From positions 1 to 64,000 of the forward strand of contig JAWKQE010000014.1 of the NCBI GenBank assembly GCA_041390305.1: DNA of 64,000 bases. The letters are read 5' to 3'. Positions within the stretch are counted from its first letter, which is position 1; each line of letters opens with the position of its first letter. The notes beneath the pieces were generated by a model, which had not been told where the DNA came from, made no database searches, and saw only the letters and a list, made by a program, of their open reading frames with translations. Positions 50,731-60,006 of this stretch are shown piece by piece. The DNA is from JACKCR01 sp041390305. Lineage in GTDB: Bacteria > Eisenbacteria > RBG-16-71-46 > CAIMUX01. A program made the translations under genes and the position numbers.

Positions 50731-52149
50731 ATGGATCTCCCCAAGGAGACGCAGTCCACCGTACGACTGCCTCGGATCGGTGTGGGCGGACCGGATGTCC
50801 GCCTGAGGCTTCTGCGCGCCGACGAGGCGGGAGAACCCGCGCGTCCTGCCGGCGCGGATCCGTTCGTCGAGGTGTCCGCACCCGACGCGACCTTCCGCGC
50901 CTACCTCGCGCACGTCCGCCTCGGTGACACGACCGACTCACGTCCTCTCATCGTCCTGCTGGAAGCGAACGAGCGTCCCGCGGCCCTCGCCAACCAACCG
51001 CTCTGGACGTCGAGCCACGTCGCGAGAGCATGGCGTTCCGGATTCGACGCCGTGCGCACGGCTGGTGACGGCCCGGGAATGGCACGGATCGATGCGTCCG
51101 CGGGCGACTCCGTCCCCCATCACCCACCGGTCGCCTACTGTCCGATCAGCGACAGCTACGCCGTCCCGTTCTGTCCGAGCTGCAAGGGAGAGCTGTCGAC
51201 GTGCCGCGACGAGGAGACGCTCCGGCGCGCCGGACTTCCCTCGTTCGAGGCCGGCTCCGATCGATTCCTCTGCTGCGCTTCCTGTCTCGCGGACGACACG
51301 CGACCGAACGTCTTCTACACGTACAAGAAGCGGCTGACCGGCACGCCGGCCGCCGGCATCGAGGTGCGTCACCGACACGATCTCTATGCGGATCTCGCCT
51401 CACGCGTCGAAGTACAGGACCCGGCGTTCGCGACGCACGGATGCTTCGTCTGCAAGTCGCTCCGGGCCTCGCTGCCGCAGGGCGCGACGCTCGAGCTCGA
51501 GCCTCACGACGCCTCGAGGATCTTCCCGCTCGCCTACTACGACTTCGACTACGTGGTCCGCGAAGCGCTCCCGCTCGGCTTCGAGGAAACCGCCTCCCTT
51601 CTCGGGGGCGCGTCTTTCCCTGAACTCCTCGAGCACCGCGCCATCCGCCGGAACCTCGCCGCGACCCGGGACGGGAACGCGATCATCCAGAGCCTCACGG
51701 GTGACGTCCCCCAGTTCTTCTTCCAGGGAGACCGGACCGGACTCTTCCCGCTCGAGTCGCTCTATCTCAAGCTCGCAGCGTTCGGGGACCTGATCGACGG
51801 CGTGCTCAGGCTCACCACGGATGCCGGGCGCCCCCACCTCGCGCTCTCGCCGCATCGCGTGCGCGGTACGCTGCGCGGACGGGACACGCACCTGCCGAGC
51901 CGCTGGGGTCTCGCCCTCTGCGTCACGGACGCGCTCTCGACCGCGCCGCTCGCCCGGATCGGGGAGCACGCATTCCCCCAGGAACCGCCGGTCTGGCTCA
52001 TCCCGGAGCCGCGCGTCGGCGCCTTCCTCCCCGTCCCGATGACGCGCGCAGACCGTGAGCCTCCAGATGCGCCTCGATGCCCGGACGGTCGACCTCCAGG
52101 GTGTCGCCGCAACGGCACGGGCCCACCTCTCGGGAACGCTCCAGAGTGA
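50731..52149 (+). CDS. Cys-rich protein of unknown function, first gene of the T6SS membrane-complex operon
   Basis: A 472-residue protein I cannot place. The middle carries several paired cysteines: CPISDSYAVPFCPSCKGEL, RFLCCASCLADD and HGCFVCKSL, spaced like a composite zinc-binding core. The flanks are beta-rich with many Arg/Leu (VRLRLLRADEAGEPARPAG near the start, VRGTLRGRDTHLPSRWGLALC near the end). No signal peptide or membrane helix is visible, so it should be cytoplasmic. It is the first gene after the T6SS promoter and overlaps the next gene by 95 nt in another frame. By position it belongs to the T6SS. Confidence 0.72.
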   Translation: MDLPKETQSTVRLPRIGVGGPDVRLRLLRADEAGEPARPAGADPFVEVSAPDATFRAYLAHVRLGDTTDSRPLIVLLEANERPAALANQPLWTSSHVARAWRSGFDAVRTAGDGPGMARIDASAGDSVPHHPPVAYCPISDSYAVPFCPSCKGELSTCRDEETLRRAGLPSFEAGSDRFLCCASCLADDTRPNVFYTYKKRLTGTPAAGIEVRHRHDLYADLASRVEVQDPAFATHGCFVCKSLRASLPQGATLELEPHDASRIFPLAYYDFDYVVREALPLGFEETASLLGGASFPELLEHRAIRRNLAATRDGNAIIQSLTGDVPQFFFQGDRTGLFPLESLYLKLAAFGDLIDGVLRLTTDAGRPHLALSPHRVRGTLRGRDTHLPSRWGLALCVTDALSTAPLARIGEHAFPQEPPVWLIPEPRVGAFLPVPMTRADREPPDAPRCPDGRPPGCRRNGTGPPLGNAPE

Positions 52150-52963
52150 GATCTACACGCAGACCGACCACGGACGGCACGACCGCGTCGTCGTGAGCCT
52201 CATCGGCCCCGCGAGTGGACACCGGATCCGCTTCATCGGACGCCGCACCGAGACGTTCGGTGGCGGCTTCGCGTTCTCCGGAATCTCGGGCGATCTCCGC
52301 CCCGAAGACGCCGCCGCGCTGAGAACTCCGGGCGCGCTCTCCGGCGTGGCCGCGGAGGTCACGCTCGTCCACCAGTTCGGCTCGCCGAGCGATCTCCTCG
52401 CCCTCGGCCTCCTCTTCTTCCGCCTTCTCTTCTGGAACGACCGACAGGACGGGGCCCGCCTCTCGCGGGACCTCCTGCAGCGGATCGCCATGCGTCTGAC
52501 CGGTCGCGATCGCGGCGAGACGGAGAGCCGGGGCGCGTTCGAGTGGACCGAACTGGCAGAGATCCTGGAGGAAGAGAAGGTCGCGTTCGGCCCGAACACG
52601 GTGCTCCACCGGGCGGAGGATCGCGAGACTCACGAGACGCTGCCCCTCTCTCTCTGGAGCGAAGTCTGGCTGGTAGGTCTCAGGATGGCGTCATTCGTTC
52701 CGGGTTGGAGCTTCGCGTCCGGCGTGGACGGGTTCGAAGCAAAGGAACCGGGAGCTCCGCTCCAGCGGGCCCGCGATGCCGTTCGTGGCCTCGCCGATCA
52801 GGCCCGGGCATCGCTCATCGGCTCCAGTGGACGGAACCGGTACGTGCTGGAGACGGTGCAGGACTTCATGGACGACCTGACCGAAGCGATGAGTCCCAGC
52901 CCGCAGGAAGAGCCGGGCCCCGACGAGACGACGCTCGTGTTCGAACGGAGGAAGGGGCGATGA
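52055..52963 (+). CDS. Unknown protein in the T6SS operon
   Basis: A 302-residue protein without a recognised family. The N-terminal 100 residues look beta-rich (QSEIYTQTDHGRHDRVVVSL, GPASGHRIRFIGRRTETFGG). The middle has a Leu/Phe-rich amphipathic run (LLALGLLFFRLLFWNDRQ) that may dock to a membrane or partner. The C-terminal 100 residues are charged and helical, ending in FERRKGR. The probable start is GTG at 52055 within the end of the previous gene (95-nt overlap); a later start is possible, since no in-frame ATG fits the beta domain. Its stop overlaps the next ATG (ATGA), so translation is coupled. Confidence 0.7.
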   Translation: MSLQMRLDARTVDLQGVAATARAHLSGTLQSEIYTQTDHGRHDRVVVSLIGPASGHRIRFIGRRTETFGGGFAFSGISGDLRPEDAAALRTPGALSGVAAEVTLVHQFGSPSDLLALGLLFFRLLFWNDRQDGARLSRDLLQRIAMRLTGRDRGETESRGAFEWTELAEILEEEKVAFGPNTVLHRAEDRETHETLPLSLWSEVWLVGLRMASFVPGWSFASGVDGFEAKEPGAPLQRARDAVRGLADQARASLIGSSGRNRYVLETVQDFMDDLTEAMSPSPQEEPGPDETTLVFERRKGR

Positions 52964-53859
52964 CGCCACAGCTCGGCCTGGACGAACGGGACCTCGCCCC
53001 CGCCATCGAGGAGATCCGACGGATCCTCGCCTCCGACGAGTATCCGGAGGAGCGTCACCGGAAGGCGGCGATCCGCCGGATTCTGCACGCCTCCGCCGCC
53101 GGCCTCGACCAGGACGACCTCCGTCGGTTCATGGAACGGATCCGGGCCCGCTTCCCCGACCGGACGTACGAGTCGTTGACCCTGGCACGCGAGCTCGAAG
53201 CCCGGAACCGAGAGCTCGAGGAGGAAAATCGCGCCCTCCGGGAGGAACGAGATTCCCTGAGCGAGCGGCTGCGCGGTACCGACGCGGCCCTGGATAAGCT
53301 ATGGGGCCGGATGGTGTCGGGAGACGCCGCCGGTGGTCGCGCCATGATCGGAGGTTCGGGCTCCGCCGCGCCGAGACGGCCGGACCTCCTCGAACCCGCA
53401 TTCGAAGGACTCGGCGCCCTCATCGAGTTCGCACAGAAACTGGAGACCATCGCCGTCGAGGTCGAAAAGTCCCTGGGGCCCAGAGGGGCGCGGCCGATCG
53501 ACCCGCCGACGATGGCCGAACTCTGGCGTTCGGTGGGACGGAACGAAGGCGACGCGCAGCAGCACCTTTCGCTCATCCGGGAGAAGCTTCGCTATCTGGG
53601 CCTCCTTCCGGCGGCAACGGTCGCGGGAGCCAACCAGTCCTGGAAGGGCGGCACCCGGCTCATCCTGGAGCATCTGGATCCGGAGAAGGCCGACGACGCT
53701 GTCTCCAAGAAGCTTCCGGTTCTCCGTGACAAAGCGGTGCTGGACGAAGTTCGGAGCCGGTTCCAGGAGTTCTGGAGCCAGCTCGACAAGAACATCACGC
53801 ACTACTACAGGGGAACCTTCGAGAAGGTCTACGCCGAGAAGATGGAGGAACGTCGATGA
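52960..53859 (+). CDS. Coiled-coil protein of unknown function in the T6SS operon
   Basis: A 299-residue cytoplasmic protein. Residues 75-105 form a strong heptad coiled coil (ARELEARNRELEEENRALRE) rich in Glu/Arg. The N-terminus has an AIEEIRRILASDEYPEERH helical segment. The C-terminal 170 residues are a helical domain (FEGLGALIEFAQKLETIAVE, ending FWSQLDKNITHYYRGTFEKV). It starts with the ATGA overlap after the previous gene and ends with an ATGA overlap into tssJ, so the three genes and tssJ are tightly coupled. It may be an adaptor linking cytoplasmic parts of the machine (inference); no family was recognised. Confidence 0.72.
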   Translation: MTPQLGLDERDLAPAIEEIRRILASDEYPEERHRKAAIRRILHASAAGLDQDDLRRFMERIRARFPDRTYESLTLARELEARNRELEEENRALREERDSLSERLRGTDAALDKLWGRMVSGDAAGGRAMIGGSGSAAPRRPDLLEPAFEGLGALIEFAQKLETIAVEVEKSLGPRGARPIDPPTMAELWRSVGRNEGDAQQHLSLIREKLRYLGLLPAATVAGANQSWKGGTRLILEHLDPEKADDAVSKKLPVLRDKAVLDEVRSRFQEFWSQLDKNITHYYRGTFEKVYAEKMEERR

Positions 53860-54302
53860 GAAGACAGGGAGCGTCTTGGAACCCGACCGCGCTCTTCGTG
53901 CTCGCAGCGATCGCCATGTTCGCGCTGAGCGCCTGCGGAGGAGGATCCTACCTCCAGGTCAACCTGCTGCGTGACGCCACCCACGACAAACCGGTCTACG
54001 TGGGCGTCTACTATCTGAGTCAGGAGGCGGCGATCGACGGGGCCTCGATCCCGGATCTCATCGACAACCCGGATCAGTTCTCCGACGGCGTCGTGGACAA
54101 GCGGGTCCTCCCGGTCTATCCGGGCGAGGTCAAGCCGATCACGATGGAGAACTACGCCCCGGACATCAAGTGGATCGCAGTCGTCGCCGACTTCGGAAGC
54201 AGCGCCGAGTGCACGAGAGACAAGAAGCCGGTTCCGCCCGGATCGAAGTTCGCGCTCAACGTGAAGGTCGAGGCGGACTGCATCGAGCTCGAAATCCAGT
54301 AG
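53856..54302 (+). CDS. tssJ: T6SS outer-membrane lipoprotein TssJ
   Basis: A 148-residue lipoprotein that anchors the T6SS membrane complex at the outer membrane and binds TssM. A signal peptide with a lipobox ends in LSAC (Cys about residue 27). The mature part is a beta-sandwich of the TssJ type: LQVNLLRDATHDKPVYVGVYYL, FSDGVVDKRVLPVYPGEV, IKWIAVVADFGS. The ATG at 53856 overlaps the previous stop (ATGA). It precedes tssK, the usual order. Confidence 0.9.
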   Translation: MRRQGASWNPTALFVLAAIAMFALSACGGGSYLQVNLLRDATHDKPVYVGVYYLSQEAAIDGASIPDLIDNPDQFSDGVVDKRVLPVYPGEVKPITMENYAPDIKWIAVVADFGSSAECTRDKKPVPPGSKFALNVKVEADCIELEIQ

Positions 54303-54350
54303 TCCCGTTGCGCGCACGCTGAGCGCCACCCACCACGTCAAGGAGCGACC

Positions 54351-55718
54351 ATGGCGCAGTACCATCGCATACTCTGGAGCGAGGGGCTCTTCATCACCCC
54401 CCAACACTTCCAGCAATGGGACCTCTTCCACGAGACACAGCTCGCGGAGCGGATCGCCACCCAATCCCCCTTCCCCTGGGGCGTCTTCTCCCTCGACGTG
54501 GATCAGGAGAACCTGGCGCGCGGAACGTTCCGTCTCGTCGGATTCCGCGGCGTGTTCCCGAGTGGGGCGATCGTCCACGTTCCGCAGTTCGACTCGCCGC
54601 CCGAGAGCGTTCCGTTCGCCGACGAGTTCGGAATCAAGGCGGATTACCTCGACATCTACCTGAGCCTCCCCGTCCTCCGTGGCGGTTGGCCGAACACGAA
54701 GCTGTCCGAGGATGCGACCGGCGGTGAGGAACTCCGCTTCCTGGCCCGCACCGTGAGCGTGCCGGATCAGAACACGGGACGGGACGAGCGCGCGATCCAG
54801 CGGGCGGAGCAGCATCTCCAGATCCTTCTCGGCACGCAGATGCGGGACAACTACGAGAGCCTCCACATCGCACGCGTCCAGCGCAGCTCCACGGGCGAGT
54901 TCCAGCTCGACGAAGGGTTCGTCCCGCCGCTCCTGGCCGTCGGTGGATCGCCTTTCCTCGTGAAGATGTGCCGTGGAATGCTGGAGCGCCTCTCCTCCCG
55001 GTCGAGCGAACTCGGCAGCCGATTCACGGACTCGGGAGTCAACGCGCGCGACATCACGAACGCGAACCTCCGGGCGTTCCTCCAGTTCTTCGCCATCAAC
55101 GGCGCTCTCCCCCAGCTCGCACACCTTCGCGAGATCGGGTCCCTCCATCCGGAGGTCTTCTACCGGATGTTCGCCGGCCTCGTGGGACAGCTCTGCTCCT
55201 TCAACCCGACGAAGTTCCATCCGAGGGACGTCCCGGCCTACAACCACCAGTCGCTCGGGACGGTGTTCAAGCAGCTCCAGTCGATGCTCGAACAGCTGCT
55301 CGACATCCGGGAGGTGGCGCAGGGCTACGACGTCATTCCGCTCGCCGCCGGTGCGGACGGCAGGTACACGGCGTCGATCCAGAAGTCGAGCCATCTCGAG
55401 CCGAACTCCGTGCTCATCCTTTCGATCGCGGGAGACGCGGTGCCGGAGGCGATGCTCCTCTCCGCCATCACCCGCGTCATCCTCACGTCGCAGGAGCGGG
55501 TCGACGAACTCCTGGCACGGAGTCTTCCGGGACTCCCGCTCCGGCATCTCGCGGTGCCGCCGCCGGCCATTCCGCGGAGCCACAACACGTACTACTTCCA
55601 GCTCGACAAGGCCGGCCCGCACTGGGAGGCGATCCGGGAGTCGCATGGACTCGGACTCCAGATTCCCGGCGACCTCCGGACGATGCGGTTCGAGCTGCTC
55701 GGCCTGAGCGGCGCCTGA
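54351..55718 (+). CDS. tssK: T6SS baseplate-membrane connector TssK
   Basis: A 455-residue TssK (ImpJ/VasE family), which joins the baseplate to the TssL/TssM complex and resembles a phage receptor-binding protein. Features are the start HRILWSEGLFITPQHFQQWD, GVFSLDVDQENLARGTF, VHVPQFDSPPE, and the C-terminal FRHLAVPPPAIPR-like segment (LRHLAVPPPAIPRSHNTYYF). The ATG at 54351 has AAGGAGCGACC upstream. A 150-nt gap separates it from tssL. Confidence 0.97.
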   Translation: MAQYHRILWSEGLFITPQHFQQWDLFHETQLAERIATQSPFPWGVFSLDVDQENLARGTFRLVGFRGVFPSGAIVHVPQFDSPPESVPFADEFGIKADYLDIYLSLPVLRGGWPNTKLSEDATGGEELRFLARTVSVPDQNTGRDERAIQRAEQHLQILLGTQMRDNYESLHIARVQRSSTGEFQLDEGFVPPLLAVGGSPFLVKMCRGMLERLSSRSSELGSRFTDSGVNARDITNANLRAFLQFFAINGALPQLAHLREIGSLHPEVFYRMFAGLVGQLCSFNPTKFHPRDVPAYNHQSLGTVFKQLQSMLEQLLDIREVAQGYDVIPLAAGADGRYTASIQKSSHLEPNSVLILSIAGDAVPEAMLLSAITRVILTSQERVDELLARSLPGLPLRHLAVPPPAIPRSHNTYYFQLDKAGPHWEAIRESHGLGLQIPGDLRTMRFELLGLSGA

Positions 55719-55870
55719 ACCTGGGCGGGATGGTCCAGGTGACGATGTAGGATGGACCGACGGCATCGCTCGTCGCCGCAGGGAACAGAAATGAGGTGCG
55801 GGGCTCTCTCGCCTCCACCGCGTGAGATCCACCAGACTCGGATCACGAAGGGATCACGGAGGATTCTGGT

Positions 55871-56566
55871 ATGACCGACGCAACCCAGACGATGGGACCG
55901 GGAGCCGCGATCCGCGGACGGGGCGCCCTGGCCAAAGCCGCCGGGCCGGTTCTCTCGATGCTCTTCGTCCTTCGCCGGACGAACGACCTCGACGGCCTCC
56001 GCGACGTGCAGGTCGCGGTGATCTCGCAGATCGAGGAGTTCCGGCGCACGGCGCGGGACCTCGGCATCGGCAGCGGGGACATCGAGGATGCGACCTATGC
56101 GATCGCAGCCACGTTCGACGAGACGATGCTGACCCGCCAATGGCACGGCAAGGAGGCCTGGCAGTCGCAGTCGCTCGCACAGAGGTACTGCCAGAACGAG
56201 TTCGTCGGCCTCGGCTTCTACGACAAGCTGGCCCAGGTACGGCGCTCGTCGCCCCCACGTCCCGACGTGACGGAGATCTACTTCTATTGCCTCGTCGCCG
56301 GCTTTCAGGGCCGTCTCGTGGACAGCCCGAAGGAGCACGCCGACCTCGTCGACGAACTGGCCCGCGAAATCGCGCCTCCGGCGAAGGAACTCGCGCCCAA
56401 GGCCTATGCGGAAAAGGGACGGCTCGCCCCGTTCCGGCGCTTCCCCTGGGTGGCGGTGATCCTCACCTGTCTCACCCTCCCCTTCCTCGTCTGGCTCGTC
56501 TCCTGGAGCGTGCTCGACGGTAGGGCCGCGAAGATCGTCGAAGAGTTCCACCAGATCACTTTCTAA
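55871..56566 (+). CDS. tssL: T6SS inner-membrane protein TssL (DotU family)
   Basis: A 231-residue TssL of the short form. The cytoplasmic domain (1-190) has the DotU signatures: DVQVAVISQIEEFRR, IEDATYAIAATFDETML, QRYCQNEFVGLGFYDKL and LVAGFQGRL. One transmembrane helix near the C-terminus (about 194-216) is followed by a short periplasmic end. It lacks the peptidoglycan-binding OmpA-like extension found in some TssL proteins, so cell-wall anchoring must come from another protein. The ATG at 55871 has GGAGG about 7 nt upstream. tssM starts 21 nt downstream. Confidence 0.95.
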   Translation: MTDATQTMGPGAAIRGRGALAKAAGPVLSMLFVLRRTNDLDGLRDVQVAVISQIEEFRRTARDLGIGSGDIEDATYAIAATFDETMLTRQWHGKEAWQSQSLAQRYCQNEFVGLGFYDKLAQVRRSSPPRPDVTEIYFYCLVAGFQGRLVDSPKEHADLVDELAREIAPPAKELAPKAYAEKGRLAPFRRFPWVAVILTCLTLPFLVWLVSWSVLDGRAAKIVEEFHQITF

Positions 56567-56587
56567 GACCGAACCGGAGGTCCAGGG

Positions 56588-59500
56588 ATGTTCCTCAGTC
56601 TCTTCCTGCGTACGTTGCTTCCGTTCGGTCTTCCGATCGTGATGATCAGCATCGTACTCATGCTCGCGCGGTCGCGGTTCCCGTTCCTCCAGACCATCCC
56701 GGTCTGGGTCTTCCTCGTCGCGATCGCTCTCCTCCTCGTCATCTGGGGGCTCGTCCTCTTCCTCAAGTGGCGGAAGGAGCGGGCGGACGCGGCCGCGATC
56801 GAGGCGGGCATCCTCGCCACCTCGGCCGCGCCGCAGGCGGACCTCGCGCCGGCACGGCGGGCCGAGCTCGAGCAGCTCCAGAAGGGCATGTCCGAAGCGA
56901 TCGCCGAACTCAAGGCCGGGCCCCAGGGGAAGAAGGCGCTCTACAACATCCCCTGGTACATGATCATCGGCCCGCCCGCGATCGGGAAGACGACCGCGAT
57001 CCTGAACTCCGGGCTCAACTTCCCGAACATGACGACGGCCAAGATGCTGCGGGGTCAGGGCGGCACGCGGAACTGCGACTGGTGGTTCAGCTCCGACGCC
57101 ATCCTCCTCGACACGGCCGGCCGCTACGCCCAGAGCGCGGACCGGGGCGAGACCGAAGAGGAGTGGTTCGGCTTCCTCGACCTGCTCAAGAAGCACCGGA
57201 AGAAGAATCCGCTGAACGGTCTCCTCGTCGGGTACAGCTTCGAGACTCTGATCGGCGCGGGCGACGACAAGCTCATCCACGACGCGCGAGAGCTGCGTCA
57301 ACGGATCGACGAGACGATGACGAAGATCGGGTGGACCTTCCCCGTCTACCTACTCTTCACGAAGGCGGACCTCGTCGCGGGGTTCGCGGACTTCTTCGCG
57401 TCCCTCTCGCCTTCGGAGCGGAACCAGGTCCTGGGAGCCTCGTTCCCGATCCCGCTTCCGCACGGACAGAACCCGGCCGCGATCTTCCTCGCCGAGTTCG
57501 ACGACCTCGTCTCGCGGCTCCGCGAATTCCGCGCGCGTCGCCTCGCACGCAGCAGCACGGCCGAGGACTGGGGAAAGATCTTCATGTTCCCCGAGGAGTT
57601 CGCGGCTCTCCGTCCGCGTATCCACCTCTTCCTCGAGACCCTCTTCGAGAAGAACCCGTTCAACGTAGACCAACCGCTCTTCCGCGGAGCCTACATCTCG
57701 AGCGGAAAGCAGATGGGTACGCCCCTCGACCTCGTCGTCCGCAACATCCAGGGAATCCTCGGCGGCTTCGGCCAGGCCGACACCATGGAGCAACAGCCGG
57801 AGAAGGAGGACGCGTACTTCGTGCGCGACCTCTTCGCCAAACTGCTGAAGAGCGACTCGGACGTCGCGCAGAGGTCCCGATCCGGGGCGAACAAGTGGTT
57901 CCGGCTCCAGCTCGTGCTCTCGGGGCTCACGCTCCTCGCCGCGATCATCGCGTCCACGTACGTGCTCATCTCCTACTCGCGCCTGAGCCACCGGATGACG
58001 GACGCCCGGCACGCGTTCGAGGAGTTCGAACACAACACCGGGAACCTCGCCCCCGACGTCGCGACCATCGCCGAACTCGACAAGCTCCGCGAGACCGTCG
58101 GCGGAAGCTGGCACGCCTGGCCGCTCTCGGTCGCATCGAACGTCCGCGTGGCCGGGAACGAACTCTATCTCGACGCGCTCCGGAAGCGGGTGCTGCGCCC
58201 GATCGAGGACGACGTCGCCGACAGCCTCGACGATTCGGACGAACTCGACTCGGACGAGATCCGTCGGTCCCTCCGCGCCGAGCTCCTCATGCTCTATCCG
58301 GACCAGCGCGGCGAGATCGGGAACGAGACGGACCTCGCGAACGCGCTCTTCGACTTCCACGTCGACGGAGCCGCGGAGGATCCCGAGCGGCGGCCCGTCT
58401 TCGAGGAGATGTGCAAGGACTTCCTCGAGGCCGGAGAACCGCTCCACGAGCCGGACGTCCGGGACCGGGTCGTTCGCCGGGGTGCCCGGTCCCTCCGGAA
58501 CTCGCACACCGCGCAGGCTTTCTTCGACGGCATCGTCGTCGGCGCGAGCCGCGAACACGAGGACCTCGACCTCACCATGCGCAGCATGGCCGGAGCGACG
58601 CAGAACATCCTCCAGAGCGACGAGCGGATCCGCGCCGCCTTCACGAAGGACGGTTGGTCCGCGTACGTCGGTGAGCGGATCGGAAACGTGAGGAGCGTGA
58701 TCGAGGACGACAACAAGCTCATCGAGCTGGCCAAGGAGTCGCCCTCCGAGACCACGCCCAAGAAGGAAGACCTCGTCGCGCTCTACGTCGAGTCTTTCCC
58801 CGCCGAGTGGGCCGAGTTCCTCGAGTCCGTGCGGGTGAAGGAGTACGACAACTGCGAGGATGCCGACGACGACTTCAAGGAGCTCAAGTCACGCAAGGGC
58901 TCCCCGATCGTGAAGGTCCTCGAGAAGATGGCCGAGCAGGGCAGCTTCGGTGCGTTGAGCCTCGACGTCAAAGCGGTGGAGAAAGCCGTCGCTCCGGTCG
59001 TCGAGTTCATCACGGCCAAGGACGACGAGGACACGCCGTTCGACGACTACCGCAAGTCCCTCGACGATCTCCACGACGACATCGCGGACTGCGCGGAGAA
59101 GCCCGACGAACTCGACTACGACACGCGCGCGGGGAGCAAGGCGAAGGAGAAGGTCGAGGACTTCGTGTCCGGCTACGACGGCGACGACCTCCCCGATGCG
59201 CTCCAGAAGTTCCTCGAGGCACCGATCGACGAAGCCGACGCCCTCCTCCGCGGCGAACAGAAGAAGGGTGACGCGCGCGCCGTCGACGAGGCCTGGTCTT
59301 CCCAGGTCTATGACGACTACAAGAGCGCGATGGCCGGGAACTACCCGTTCGGCTCCGGAAGGTCCGCCTCCGTCAACGGCATCGCGGACATCCTGAAGAG
59401 CGGCGGCAAGCTCGACAGCTTCGAGTCGGACATGGAGAAGGAGAAGGCGGCGGTCTCGGGCGGCGTGAAGACCGCGTTCCGGGCCGCGGACGACATCCGG

Positions 59501-59962
59501 AGGAACCTCGACATCGGATCGGGGGACATCACCGCGATGTTCAACGCGAAGATCCTCGACCCCGTGGTCACTTCGGGCCGCGGCGACGAGACGAAGAAGC
59601 TCCTCGACCAGGTCGTCTTCACGGTGAACGGCAAGGAGCTCAAGGGGCGGCCGGCGAACCGGGACTTGGACTTCCGGTGGACGACCAACGCCGAAGATAC
59701 AGGCTGCTCCCTGGTTCTCCAGCAGACGAGCGCCAGCCGCGTGCTCGGGAAGGTCGAAGGCGAAGACAACGTCTGGAGCCTCTTCCACCTCATCGACCAG
59801 GGCAAGGCGAAGCGGGACGGCAACGCGGTGATCGTGACGTGGGAGTTCGAGGACATCGGAATCGCCGTCCCGATCCGGATCACGATGCGCAACGGCGGAG
59901 ATTGCCCGTTCGTCAAGGGATCGACGTTCCGTAGCTTCAGTCTTCCCTCGAGCGCGCACTAG
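56588..59962 (+). CDS. tssM: T6SS inner-membrane protein TssM (IcmF family)
   Basis: A 1124-residue TssM that spans the inner membrane and periplasm and links TssL to TssJ. Two N-terminal transmembrane helices (about 5-25 and 38-57) flank a short loop. A cytoplasmic NTPase-like domain follows with Walker A GPPAIGKTT (about 128) and LDTAGRYA. A third helix (about 441-462) leads into the periplasmic part, whose central region is unusually acidic (many Asp/Glu, for example DVADSLDDSDELDSDEI). It ends with a C-terminal domain (ELKGRPANRDLDFRWT ... PVRITMRNGG-like). Length is normal. The ATG at 56588 has GGAGGTCCAGGG upstream. Confidence 0.96.
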   Translation: MFLSLFLRTLLPFGLPIVMISIVLMLARSRFPFLQTIPVWVFLVAIALLLVIWGLVLFLKWRKERADAAAIEAGILATSAAPQADLAPARRAELEQLQKGMSEAIAELKAGPQGKKALYNIPWYMIIGPPAIGKTTAILNSGLNFPNMTTAKMLRGQGGTRNCDWWFSSDAILLDTAGRYAQSADRGETEEEWFGFLDLLKKHRKKNPLNGLLVGYSFETLIGAGDDKLIHDARELRQRIDETMTKIGWTFPVYLLFTKADLVAGFADFFASLSPSERNQVLGASFPIPLPHGQNPAAIFLAEFDDLVSRLREFRARRLARSSTAEDWGKIFMFPEEFAALRPRIHLFLETLFEKNPFNVDQPLFRGAYISSGKQMGTPLDLVVRNIQGILGGFGQADTMEQQPEKEDAYFVRDLFAKLLKSDSDVAQRSRSGANKWFRLQLVLSGLTLLAAIIASTYVLISYSRLSHRMTDARHAFEEFEHNTGNLAPDVATIAELDKLRETVGGSWHAWPLSVASNVRVAGNELYLDALRKRVLRPIEDDVADSLDDSDELDSDEIRRSLRAELLMLYPDQRGEIGNETDLANALFDFHVDGAAEDPERRPVFEEMCKDFLEAGEPLHEPDVRDRVVRRGARSLRNSHTAQAFFDGIVVGASREHEDLDLTMRSMAGATQNILQSDERIRAAFTKDGWSAYVGERIGNVRSVIEDDNKLIELAKESPSETTPKKEDLVALYVESFPAEWAEFLESVRVKEYDNCEDADDDFKELKSRKGSPIVKVLEKMAEQGSFGALSLDVKAVEKAVAPVVEFITAKDDEDTPFDDYRKSLDDLHDDIADCAEKPDELDYDTRAGSKAKEKVEDFVSGYDGDDLPDALQKFLEAPIDEADALLRGEQKKGDARAVDEAWSSQVYDDYKSAMAGNYPFGSGRSASVNGIADILKSGGKLDSFESDMEKEKAAVSGGVKTAFRAADDIRRNLDIGSGDITAMFNAKILDPVVTSGRGDETKKLLDQVVFTVNGKELKGRPANRDLDFRWTTNAEDTGCSLVLQQTSASRVLGKVEGEDNVWSLFHLIDQGKAKRDGNAVIVTWEFEDIGIAVPIRITMRNGGDCPFVKGSTFRSFSLPSSAH

Positions 59963-60006
59963 CTGACAGGACACTGGGCGGAGAGCTCTCCGAAGGAGGA
60001 TCCGGC

